A stretch of DNA of 9,134 nucleotides from contig JAAFHD010000067.1 of assembly GCA_013298245.1 (NCBI GenBank), forward strand, positions 1 through 9,134. Direction: 5' to 3'. Of this stretch, positions 1 through 6,101 are shown in pieces. The stretch comes from Alphaproteobacteria bacterium. GTDB taxonomy: Bacteria > Pseudomonadota > Alphaproteobacteria > Acetobacterales > Acetobacteraceae. Position 1 is the stretch's first letter, and every line of letters begins with the position of its first letter. The translations under genes were made by a program, and so were the position numbers. The notes beneath the pieces were generated by a model. That model ran no database searches. It had not been told where the DNA came from and saw only the letters and a list, made by a program, of their open reading frames with translations.

Positions 1-342
1 ATCATGCTTTGCGAACGCGGCGCGTCCTTCGGCTACAACACGCTGGTTTCCGACATGCGCAGCCTGCCGATCATGGCGCGCAGCGGATACCCGGTGGTGT
101 TCGACGCCACGCATTCCGTGCAGCAGCCGGGCGGGCAGGGCACCTCCTCTGGCGGGCAGCGCGAATTCGCGCCGGTGCTGGCGCGCGCGGCCGTGGCGGT
201 GGGTTGTGCGGCGGTGTTCATCGAATGCCACCCCGATCCGGATGCCGCACCTTCGGACGGACCCAACATGATTCCGCTCCGCGAGATGCCGGCGCTGATC
301 GCGCGCCTCAAAGCCTTCGACGCTTTGGCGAAGGCCGGATGA
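1..342 (+). CDS. kdsA: 3-deoxy-8-phosphooctulonate synthase, C-terminal part
   Basis: KdsA condenses phosphoenolpyruvate with arabinose 5-phosphate to give Kdo-8-phosphate in the cytoplasm, the committed step towards the Kdo sugar of lipopolysaccharide. Only the last 113 codons are present and the gene enters from the left edge. The family normally has about 270-285 residues, so roughly the last 40% is visible. Recognisable blocks are [10 protein letters not shown] at the start, [13 protein letters not shown] with its active-site His, SGGQREF, and [16 protein letters not shown] near the end. All of them occur in the KdsA/DAHP-synthase-like TIM barrel. The N-terminal residue that separates metal-dependent from metal-independent KdsA lies outside the window, so the class cannot be stated. 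The stop codon overlaps the start of the next small gene (ATGA), which suggests translational coupling. Confidence 0.95.
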   Translation: MMLCERGASFGYNTLVSDMRSLPIMARSGYPVVFDATHSVQQPGGQGTSSGGQREFAPVLARAAVAVGCAAVFIECHPDPDAAPSDGPNMIPLREMPALIARLKAFDALAKAG

Positions 343-515
343 ACGACCTCTGGCGCGTCGTGATGATCGGCGCGGCGGTGGGCGCTGGTGGTGTTGCGTT
401 GGGCGCGCTGGGGTTCTGGGCTGCTGGCGACCCGCCGGATACCGGGCGCACATTATCGGTGATCTCCGGCTTGATCTGCGTGGCACTTCTGTCCAGCAAC
501 CTCACGCGTCGGTAG
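339..515 (+). CDS. Small two-helix membrane protein, unknown function
   Basis: This 58-residue reading frame starts at an ATG that shares the ATGA overlap with the kdsA stop. I do not recognise a named family. The sequence has a short charged head (MNDLWR) and a hydrophobic Gly/Ala-rich helix at about residues 7-28. A polar loop with DPPDTGR follows, then a second hydrophobic stretch at about 39-53, and it ends in the basic tail NLTRR. It is therefore a probable inner-membrane hairpin. The last 14 bases overlap the 3' end of the convergent peptidase gene. Support comes from the stop/start coupling, the coherent hydrophobic pattern and the good fit between two accepted genes. No Shine-Dalgarno is needed if it is coupled to kdsA. 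The alternative is that the frame is translated poorly or not at all. Confidence 0.6.
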   Translation: MNDLWRVVMIGAAVGAGGVALGALGFWAAGDPPDTGRTLSVISGLICVALLSSNLTRR

Positions 516-1254
516 CTTTTCCCACCCGCAACAGGCGCGGCCCTTCGCGCTTCAGCCAGGCATTCGCCGCATCATGATGCGGTGTAAGCCGTTCCACCAG
601 CGCCCAGAATCGCGGCGAGTGATTCAACTCTCGCAGATGCGCCACTTCGTGCGCCACGACGTAGTCCAGCACCCAATCCGGTGCCATCACCAGGCGCCAT
701 GAAAACGCCAGGGTGCCATCCGGCGCGCAGCTGCCCCAACGCGTGCGCGTGTCCTTCACGCGGATCGCGCGCGGGCGGACTTCAAGCGCGGCGGCATGCG
801 GTGTGGCGCTTGCCAGGAAGCGCCGCCCGGCCTCGGCACGCAGCGCATCCAGCACGCGGCGCGGCAGGAATTCCAGCGCGCCACCCACCACCAGCTGTCC
901 TGCGGCGATCACCGCCGGGCCGCGTTGCTGCGGCGCGTGGATGATCTCATGGGGCACATCGCCCACCGGCACCGAGGCACCTGGCGACAGCGCTTCCGCC
1001 GGCTGGATGCGGCGCAAATGCTGCGTCACCCATTGCGCGTTTTCGTGCAGCAGATTCAGCCCTGATTTCGCACTGGCGCGCATCGGCAGCGTGACGATGA
1101 CGCAGCCCTCCAGCGGGTCGATCTTCAACGACACACGCCGCGCCCGCGCATTGCGCCGCCAGGTGACGCGGCACGGCACTTCCGGCATCAGCGCGCGCGG
1201 GCGCAGCATGACGGTGTCGGGGCCTTCAGCAGTCGCTTGCAGACGGGCTGTCAT
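502..1254 (-). CDS. YgjP-like (M48-type) zinc metallopeptidase family protein
   Basis: This is a cytoplasmic protein of the YgjP/DUF45 metal-dependent hydrolase family, which is related to SprT and M48 peptidases. The 250-residue form has an N-terminal beta-rich part ([15 protein letters not shown] at 33-47). The core follows with WGSC at 173-176 and the zinc site [11 protein letters not shown] at 202-212, where His202, Glu203 and His206 form HExxH and His212 is the likely third ligand. SPRFW, typical of the family, comes next. There is no signal peptide or membrane segment. The start is uncertain. An in-frame TTG at 1293 would leave almost no leader after the best promoter candidate. ATG at 1254 is used here. 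ATG at 1209 has a GAAGG upstream but about 13 bases away. The ATG at 1254 lies inside a PHO-box-like sequence. The gene converges on, and overlaps by 14 bases, the small gene downstream of kdsA. The substrate is unknown. Confidence 0.9.
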   Translation of the reverse strand: MTARLQATAEGPDTVMLRPRALMPEVPCRVTWRRNARARRVSLKIDPLEGCVIVTLPMRASAKSGLNLLHENAQWVTQHLRRIQPAEALSPGASVPVGDVPHEIIHAPQQRGPAVIAAGQLVVGGALEFLPRRVLDALRAEAGRRFLASATPHAAALEVRPRAIRVKDTRTRWGSCAPDGTLAFSWRLVMAPDWVLDYVVAHEVAHLRELNHSPRFWALVERLTPHHDAANAWLKREGPRLLRVGKATDA

Positions 1255-1265
1255 TAATCTGTCAC
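1248..1265 (+). promoter_or_regulatory. Candidate PHO box (PhoB binding site)
   Basis: The sequence is CTGTCAT-TAAT-CTGTCAC, two 7-base direct repeats with an 11-base period and an AT-rich spacer. This is the classic layout of PhoB sites, whose consensus resembles CTGTCATAAATCTGTCAC in enterics and is similar in rhizobia. Read on the plus strand it points at hisF, 125 bases before its start. It also covers the ATG at 1254 of the divergent peptidase. I see no good -10 hexamer at the usual 10-11 bases downstream, so the regulated promoter is not identified. The match is seen directly; PhoB binding is inference. Confidence 0.5.
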
Positions 1266-1303
1266 ACTTGACGGAGGGCGATTCGCGGCGCAACGCACAC
1301 CAA

Positions 1304-1331
1304 ATATTAGCCGGGTGCCGCGTAATCTCAA
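1304..1331 (-). promoter_or_regulatory. Possible sigma-70 promoter for the YgjP-like gene
   Basis: On the minus strand, TTGAGA (1331-1326) and TAATAT (1309-1304) are separated by 16 bases. They match the -35 consensus at 5 of 6 and the -10 consensus at 4 of 6. Initiation would fall near 1297, leaving about 40 bases of leader before the ATG at 1254. The TTG at 1293 would be nearly leaderless. If so, the PHO-box-like repeat lies inside the 5' leader. This is a weak pattern match only. Confidence 0.3.
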
Positions 1332-1351
1332 CAAGTGGTGCGGTTGTCCGG

Positions 1352-1383
1352 TTTGTGAAGGAAATCCGCCAGTTTTGTGAAGG
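1352..1383. repeat. Short direct repeat TTTGTGAAGG before hisF
   Basis: TTTGTGAAGG occurs at 1352-1361 and again at 1374-1383, a 22-base period (two helical turns). The flanking bases are only partly alike, so this could be a decayed 22-base tandem duplication. The second copy supplies the hisF Shine-Dalgarno. No function is known to me. Confidence 0.4.
1379..1383 (+). promoter_or_regulatory. Ribosome binding site fixing the hisF GTG start
   Basis: GAAGG lies 7 bases before the GTG at 1391. It supports that codon over the in-frame GTG at 1355, which has no such site and would add 12 residues not typical of HisF. Confidence 0.65.
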
Positions 1384-1390
1384 TCATGCC

Positions 1391-2164
1391 GTGCTGACGC
1401 TGCGCATCATCCCTTGCCTGGACGTGAAGGAAGGCCGCGTCGTGAAGGGCGTGAACTTCGTGAACCTGCGCGACGCCGGCGACCCGGTTGAACAGGCCGC
1501 CGCCTATGGCGAGCAGGGCGCGGATGAAGTCACTTTCCTGGATATCGGTGCCACGCACGAAAACCGCGATACCATGTTGGATGTGGTGTCTCGCACCGCC
1601 GCGCGGCTGTTCATCCCGTTGACGGTGGGTGGCGGCGTGCGCAGTGTCGATGATGTCCGCCGCCTGCTGCTGGCAGGTGCGGACAAGGCCAGCATCAATT
1701 CGGCCGCTGTGGCCGAACCCGAATTCGTCGCGCGCGCCGCGCAGGCCTTCGGCAGCCAGTGCATCGTGGTGGCGATCGATGCGAAGCAGGTGGCCCCTGG
1801 CCGCTGGGAGATTTTCACCCATGGCGGGCGCCGTGAAACCGGCATCGATGCGGTGGGCTGGGCGGAACGCATGGCGGCACTCGGCGCCGGTGAATTGTTG
1901 GTGACATCGATGGACCGCGACGGCACCAAGCAGGGTTTTGATCTTGCACTGCTGCGCGAAATCCGCGCGCGCGTGCGCCTGCCGCTGGTGGCCAGTGGTG
2001 GGGTCGGCACCTTGGAACATTTTGTTGAAGGTGCTGGCGCGGGTGCCACCGGCCTGCTTGCCGCCAGCGTTTTCCATGACGGGGTTTTCCGCATCCACCA
2101 GGCCAAGGCGGCGCTCGCCGCCGCCGGCTGGCCCGTCCGCCCGCCCGAGAGCATCGCCGCATGA
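1391..2164 (+). CDS. hisF: Imidazole glycerol phosphate synthase, cyclase subunit HisF
   Basis: HisF takes ammonia made by the HisH glutaminase and converts PRFAR to imidazole glycerol phosphate and AICAR, linking histidine and purine synthesis in the cytoplasm. The product has 257 residues, normal for the family. The GTG start places the two catalytic aspartates at their canonical positions: Asp11 in [16 protein letters not shown] and Asp130 in VVAIDAK. The phosphate-binding loops of the TIM barrel are intact: LTVGGGVRS (about 77-85), [13 protein letters not shown] (172-184) and ASGGVG (201-206). The stop overlaps the hisE start (ATGA). hisH and hisA, often just upstream of hisF in related bacteria, are absent here because a divergent peptidase gene occupies that place. 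The intergenic region ahead carries a PHO-box-like site. Confidence 0.98.
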   Translation: MLTLRIIPCLDVKEGRVVKGVNFVNLRDAGDPVEQAAAYGEQGADEVTFLDIGATHENRDTMLDVVSRTAARLFIPLTVGGGVRSVDDVRRLLLAGADKASINSAAVAEPEFVARAAQAFGSQCIVVAIDAKQVAPGRWEIFTHGGRRETGIDAVGWAERMAALGAGELLVTSMDRDGTKQGFDLALLREIRARVRLPLVASGGVGTLEHFVEGAGAGATGLLAASVFHDGVFRIHQAKAALAAAGWPVRPPESIAA

Positions 2165-2646
2165 CCAAGACGCCCACCAAAAAGAAAAAGACCAAGCGTG
2201 CCATCGCCGCCGCGGTGCCGGTGAAGCGCAAGACCAAGAAGGTGGCGAAGGTGAAGCTGCCGGCGTTTGAACCGAGCCTGACGGGCGCCACGCCCGAGGT
2301 GCTGGAACGCCTGTGGCGCATCATCGAAATGCGCCGCGCGGCGGGGGATACGATCAATTCGCATTCGGCACGCCTGCTCGCGCGCGGCACCGCGAAGGTC
2401 GCGCAAAAGCTGGGCGAGGAAGCGGTGGAATGCGTGATCGAAGCCGTCGCCGGCAACCGCACAGCACTGGTCGGCGAAAGCGCTGATGTGCTGTACCACC
2501 TGTTAGTGGTGTGGGTGGATGCCGGCATCCAGCCCGCCGAAGTCTGGGAAGAACTGACCCGCCGCGAGGGCATGTCCGGCATTGCCGAAAAGGCCGCCCG
2601 CCCCAAGGTGATCGCGCGGCTGGCGAAGACCACGAAGCTGCCATAG
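2161..2646 (+). CDS. hisE: Phosphoribosyl-ATP pyrophosphatase HisE with Lys-rich N-terminal tail
   Basis: HisE hydrolyses phosphoribosyl-ATP to phosphoribosyl-AMP and pyrophosphate, the second step of histidine synthesis. The MazG-like all-alpha domain covers about residues 44-152. It shows [22 protein letters not shown], cited here only as a block at 69-90, with metal-binding Glu86, Glu87 and Glu90. ESADVLYH (106-113) supplies Glu106 and Asp109, and [10 protein letters not shown] closes the domain. The protein has 161 residues while most HisE proteins have about 90-110. The excess is mainly a basic tail: 12 Lys and 2 Arg in the first 32 residues. The ATG overlaps the hisF stop (ATGA), which favours this start. 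A GTG at 2251 (residue 31) preceded by AAGAAGG at 8 bases could give a shorter, tail-less protein of normal length. Confidence 0.95.
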   Translation: MTKTPTKKKKTKRAIAAAVPVKRKTKKVAKVKLPAFEPSLTGATPEVLERLWRIIEMRRAAGDTINSHSARLLARGTAKVAQKLGEEAVECVIEAVAGNRTALVGESADVLYHLLVVWVDAGIQPAEVWEELTRREGMSGIAEKAARPKVIARLAKTTKLP

Positions 2647-2656
2647 GCTTCGCGCC

Positions 2657-3034
2657 ATGAGCGTGAACGGCCTGCCCCCTTACGACACGAACAATATTTT
2701 CGCACGCATCCTGCGCGGCGAAATTCCGTGCAAGCGCGTGCTGGAAACCCCGCATGCGCTGGCCTTCGACGACATCAATCCTTTGGCGCCCACGCATGTG
2801 CTGGTGATCCCGAAGGGCGCCTATGTCTCCGCCGCGGATTTCCACGCGACCGCCACCGATGCGGAGATCGCGGATTTCTACCGCGCCGTCGGCCAGGTCG
2901 GCGCGCCGCTGGAAACCGGTGGCTATCGCCTGCTGGCCAATATGGGCCACCACGCCGGACAGGAAGTGCCGCATTTCCACGTGCATGTCGTGGGCGGCCG
3001 CGCGCTCGGCCCCATGCTGAAGACGCCCGCGTGA
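2657..3034 (+). CDS. HIT-family (HinT-like) nucleotide hydrolase
   Basis: Histidine-triad proteins of the HinT branch hydrolyse purine nucleoside phosphoramidates and related adenylated substrates in the cytoplasm. The product has 125 residues, normal for HinT. It shows NIFARILRGEIPCKRV (13-28), the nucleotide-binding segment LAFDDINPLAPTHVLVIPK (35-53), and the triad HFHVHVV at 106-112 with His106, His108 and His110 (His108 or its neighbour is the expected nucleophile). It starts 10 bases after hisE, an arrangement I remember as common in alphaproteobacteria. Its stop overlaps the GTG start of the SirB1-like gene, suggesting translational coupling. The physiological substrate is not evident. 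Confidence 0.95.
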   Translation: MSVNGLPPYDTNNIFARILRGEIPCKRVLETPHALAFDDINPLAPTHVLVIPKGAYVSAADFHATATDAEIADFYRAVGQVGAPLETGGYRLLANMGHHAGQEVPHFHVHVVGGRALGPMLKTPA

Positions 3035-3882
3035 CCACCGACGCACTGACCGAAGCCCGCGCCGCGCTCGACGCCGCGGGCCGCCTGCCGGACAGCGAAT
3101 TCGACATCGGCGCGGTGGCGCTGCAACTCGCACGCATCGACGCGCCGGAGGCCGATTGGGCGGCAGGCCGCGATGCGCTGTCGGATGTCGCGCGGCGCGC
3201 GATGCAGGCGGCGCTGGGCAACCGCGCGGCCGATGCCGGTGATGGCGAACAGCGCCGCCTGGTGCTGGCCGACCTGGTGCATCACCAGCTGGGGTTTCGC
3301 GGCGACCGGCAGACCTATGACGACCTGTCCAACGCCAATCTGCTGCGCGTTCTGGAACGCAAGCGCGGGCTGCCCGTGGCACTCGGCGTGCTGTGGCTCC
3401 ACGCCGCCGATGCGCTGGGCTGGGAGGCTTACGGCGTCGATTTCCCCGGCCATTTTCTGTTGGCGCTGCGCGGTGAATCCGGCCCCGTGGTGATCGATGT
3501 CTTCGACGGTGGCGCGCGGCTGGAAGCGCGCGAATTGCGCGCGCTGATCAAGCGCGTCGAAGGCGACAAAGCCGAACTGAAACCCGGCATGCTGACCGCG
3601 ATGACGCGGCGGGGTGTGCTGCTGCGCCTGCAGAACAACATCAAGCTGCGCCGCCTGCGCAGCGGCGACCTGCCCGGCGCGCTGGCCTGCAACGAGGACA
3701 TGCTGCGCATCGCCCCCGACCATGCCGGGCTGTGGCGCGAAGCGGCGATGATCAACCAGCAGATGGAACGCATTGGTGCCGCGCTGGCGGCGCTGGACCG
3801 CGCGATTTCGCTAGCCCCTGATGACCCCGCCACCGCCCGCATGCGCGCCCTCGCGCAGGAATTGCGCGGGCGGCTGAACTGA
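3031..3882 (+). CDS. SirB1-family protein (transglutaminase-like fold plus TPR)
   Basis: The start is a GTG whose last bases form the HIT gene stop (GTGA), giving 283 residues. The SirB1/YchA family has a transglutaminase-like region followed by a tetratricopeptide region. Its biochemical role is not established to my knowledge. Family blocks visible are YDDLSNANLLRVLERKRGLP (96-115), ALGVLWLHAADALGWEAYGV, and PGHFLL (139-144) with the His that matches the transglutaminase-fold His. A helical repeat region at about 207-275 contains the two TPR-like helices RLRSGDLPGALACNEDML and QQMERIGAALAALDRAI. The only cysteine is Cys220 in the TPR part, so the transglutaminase-like core has no candidate nucleophile and is probably not a protease or transglutaminase. 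There is no signal peptide, so it is likely cytoplasmic. Confidence 0.9.
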   Translation: MTTDALTEARAALDAAGRLPDSEFDIGAVALQLARIDAPEADWAAGRDALSDVARRAMQAALGNRAADAGDGEQRRLVLADLVHHQLGFRGDRQTYDDLSNANLLRVLERKRGLPVALGVLWLHAADALGWEAYGVDFPGHFLLALRGESGPVVIDVFDGGARLEARELRALIKRVEGDKAELKPGMLTAMTRRGVLLRLQNNIKLRRLRSGDLPGALACNEDMLRIAPDHAGLWREAAMINQQMERIGAALAALDRAISLAPDDPATARMRALAQELRGRLN

Positions 3883-3897
3883 CCCCAAGGAACACCC

Positions 3898-4842
3898 ATG
3901 GCATTGCGCGTCGCGGTCCAGATGGACCCCATCGAAAGCATCAACATCAACGGCGACAGCACCTTTGCGCTGATGCTGGAGGCACAGGCGCGTGGCCACA
4001 CGCTGTGGCACTACCACGTGCGCACGCTGGCGCTGCATGCGGGCCGCGTGATGTGCCTGGCGCACCCGGTCACCGTGCGGCGTGAACTCGGCAACCACTT
4101 CACCTTCGGCGCGCCGGTGGAACTGGACCTCGGGCGCGATGTCGATGTGGTGCTGATGCGCCAGGATCCGCCCTTCGACATGGGGTACATCACCGCCACA
4201 CACATCCTCGAACACATCCACCCGAAGACACTGGTGGTGAACGACCCCGCCCAGGTGCGCAACGCGCCGGAAAAGCTGTTCGTGATGAATTTCCCGCAGT
4301 TGATGCCTGACACGCTGATCACCGCGGACCCCAGGCAGGTGGCCGCTTTCCGCGCCAAGCACGGCGACATCATCATCAAGCCGCTCTTCGGCAATGGCGG
4401 TGCCGGCGTGTTCCATCTGCGCCCCGAAGACCCCAACATGAATTCGCTGCTGGAGATGTGGGCCGAACGCTCTCGCGAGCCACTGATGATCCAGCAATAC
4501 CTGCCGGCGGTGCGCCAGGGCGACAAGCGCATCATCCTGGTGGATGGCGTGGCGAAGGGTGCCATCAACCGCGTGCCGGCGGCGGGTGAAGCGCGCAGCA
4601 ACATGCATGTCGGCGGCCGCCCCGAACCCACCACGTTGACCGAACGCGAGCTCGAAATCTGCGCGACCATCGGCCCCGCGCTGCGCGAACGCGGGATGAT
4701 CTTTGTCGGCATCGACGTGATCGGCGGCTGCCTGACGGAAATCAACGTGACCTCGCCAACCGGCTTGCAGGAACTCGCGCGCTTCGACGGCGTGCACCTG
4801 GAACGCGACATCTGGGATGCGATCGAGGCGCGCAGGCGTTGA
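3898..4842 (+). CDS. gshB: Glutathione synthase
   Basis: GshB ligates glycine to gamma-glutamylcysteine using ATP, the last step of glutathione synthesis in the cytoplasm. At 314 residues it is full length. The N-terminal GshB domain opens with [19 protein letters not shown] (5-23). The ATP-grasp part contains [12 protein letters not shown] (87-98), the ATP-binding loop [11 protein letters not shown] (161-171), RSNMHVGG (233-240), and the metal/substrate block EINVTSPTG (281-289). A good Shine-Dalgarno AAGGA (3887-3891) sits 6 bases before the ATG. The gene follows the SirB1-like gene by 15 bases, and its stop overlaps the TTG start of the glycerate kinase gene. Confidence 0.98.
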   Translation: MALRVAVQMDPIESININGDSTFALMLEAQARGHTLWHYHVRTLALHAGRVMCLAHPVTVRRELGNHFTFGAPVELDLGRDVDVVLMRQDPPFDMGYITATHILEHIHPKTLVVNDPAQVRNAPEKLFVMNFPQLMPDTLITADPRQVAAFRAKHGDIIIKPLFGNGGAGVFHLRPEDPNMNSLLEMWAERSREPLMIQQYLPAVRQGDKRIILVDGVAKGAINRVPAAGEARSNMHVGGRPEPTTLTERELEICATIGPALRERGMIFVGIDVIGGCLTEINVTSPTGLQELARFDGVHLERDIWDAIEARRR

Positions 4843-6098
4843 CCTGGGACGCCGCCCGCGCCGAGGCCGCGCTGCGTGCCATGTGGGATGCCGGGCTGGC
4901 GGCCGCTGACCCGCTGACATGCCTGGCGGCGCATCTGCCCGAACCACCACGCGGGCGCATCGTCGTGGTGGGCGCCGGCAAGGCTGCGGCGAAGATGGCG
5001 CTGGCGGTGGAACACGCCTGGGCCGATCGCGCGCTCTCGGGCGTCGTGGTCACGACGCATGGCGCGGCGCTGCCCACGCAGCGCATCGCGGTGCGCCAGG
5101 CGAACCACCCGACACCAGATGCACCAGGTGTGGCGGCCGCCGCTGAAATGCTGGCGCTGGTGCGGGGGCTTTCGGCGGATGACCTGGTGCTGGCGCTGAT
5201 CTCCGGCGGTGGGTCTTCGCTGTCCACTTTGCCCGCGCCTGGCCTGACGCTGGACGACATGATCGCGGTCAACAAGGAACTGCTGCGCAGCGGCGCGCCC
5301 ATCGGCGTGATGAACTGCATCCGCAAGCATCTCTCCGCATTTTCCGGTGGGCGCTTGGCGGCCGCGGCGCATCCCGCGCGTGTCGTGACGCTGGCGATTT
5401 CCGATGTGCCAGGCGATGATCCGGCGGTGATCGCATCCGGCCCGACCGTGCCCGACGCCACCACCTTCGAACAGGCGCGCGAGTACGTGGCGGGTTTCCG
5501 CATGGAGCTCCCGCCCGCCGCCCGCGCGCATCTGGAACGCGGCGCGGAAGAAAGCGTGAAACCCGGTGACCCACGCCTGGCGCGCACCGAATTCCGCATG
5601 ATCGCCACGCCACAAATGGCGCTCGACGCCATGGCGGATGCCGCACGCGCACAAGGCCTGACGCCCTTCATCCTCGGCGACGCGCTGGAGGGCGAAGCGC
5701 GCGAACTCGGCGCCGACCACGCCCGCCGCGCGCTGGCATCACGCGGCGCACCACGCGTGCTGCTCTCCGGCGGCGAGACCACCGTCACCATGCCCAAGGG
5801 CACGGATGGCCGCGGCGGGCGCAACACCGAATGCCTGCTCGGCATGGCGCTCGAACTCAACGCCGCACCCGGCATTTTCGCCCTATGCGCCGACAGCGAC
5901 GGCATCGATGGCCGCAGCGATGCCGCCGGCGCTTTCCTCTTCCCCGACACGCTCGCGCGCGCCGGCATCGACGCACGCGGCGCGCAACTTGCTTTCCGCA
6001 GCTATGATGTTTTCGCCGCTGCCGGCACGTTGCTGCGCACCGGCCCCACACTGACCAACGTCAATGATTTGCGCGCCGTGATCGTCGCGAGGGAGTAA
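4839..6098 (+). CDS. gckA: Glycerate 2-kinase, type 2 (DUF4147/MOFRL family)
   Basis: Enzymes of this class phosphorylate D-glycerate with ATP to 2-phosphoglycerate. Older annotations call the family hydroxypyruvate reductase (ttuD), which is probably wrong for the activity. The product has 419 residues. The N-terminal domain shows [13 protein letters not shown] (42-54), HGAALPT (74-80), QANHPTPD (87-94) and ISGGGSS (121-127). [19 protein letters not shown] spans 188-206. The C-terminal MOFRL domain shows SGGETTVT (310-317), GRGGRNTE (324-331), [14 protein letters not shown] (352-365) and [11 protein letters not shown] (401-411). The start is inferred to be a TTG overlapping the gshB stop (TTGA). 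The next ATG, at residue 15, would remove the conserved first helix leading to AAADP. Pyruvate kinase starts 3 bases after the stop. Together they suggest flow from glycerate into lower glycolysis. Confidence 0.93.
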   Translation: MTWDAARAEAALRAMWDAGLAAADPLTCLAAHLPEPPRGRIVVVGAGKAAAKMALAVEHAWADRALSGVVVTTHGAALPTQRIAVRQANHPTPDAPGVAAAAEMLALVRGLSADDLVLALISGGGSSLSTLPAPGLTLDDMIAVNKELLRSGAPIGVMNCIRKHLSAFSGGRLAAAAHPARVVTLAISDVPGDDPAVIASGPTVPDATTFEQAREYVAGFRMELPPAARAHLERGAEESVKPGDPRLARTEFRMIATPQMALDAMADAARAQGLTPFILGDALEGEARELGADHARRALASRGAPRVLLSGGETTVTMPKGTDGRGGRNTECLLGMALELNAAPGIFALCADSDGIDGRSDAAGAFLFPDTLARAGIDARGAQLAFRSYDVFAAAGTLLRTGPTLTNVNDLRAVIVARE

Positions 6099-6101
6099 CC
6101 C

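Noticed and set aside
9..515. Longer frame of 168 codons ending at the same stop as the small membrane gene
   Set aside because: Its first two thirds are an out-of-frame reading of kdsA with Arg-rich shadow composition. Only the part from 339 looks like a protein.
1255..1293. TTG at 1293 as start of the YgjP-like gene
   Set aside because: It is a rare start without a ribosome binding site, and only a few bases after the best promoter candidate's start point. The added residues show no family likeness.
713..1390. Upstream in-frame extension of hisF
   Set aside because: It runs antisense through the peptidase gene, and HisF catalytic residues fall at positions 11 and 130 only when starting at 1391.
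1355..1390. In-frame GTG at 1355 as hisF start, adding 12 residues
   Set aside because: It has no Shine-Dalgarno, the added residues are unlike the family, and GAAGG is well placed for 1391.
4011..5720. Long open frame of 569 codons on the minus strand opposite gshB and the glycerate kinase gene
   Set aside because: It is rich in Arg, His and Ala with no recognisable domain, and both plus-strand genes are well supported. It is a by-product of high-GC codon bias.
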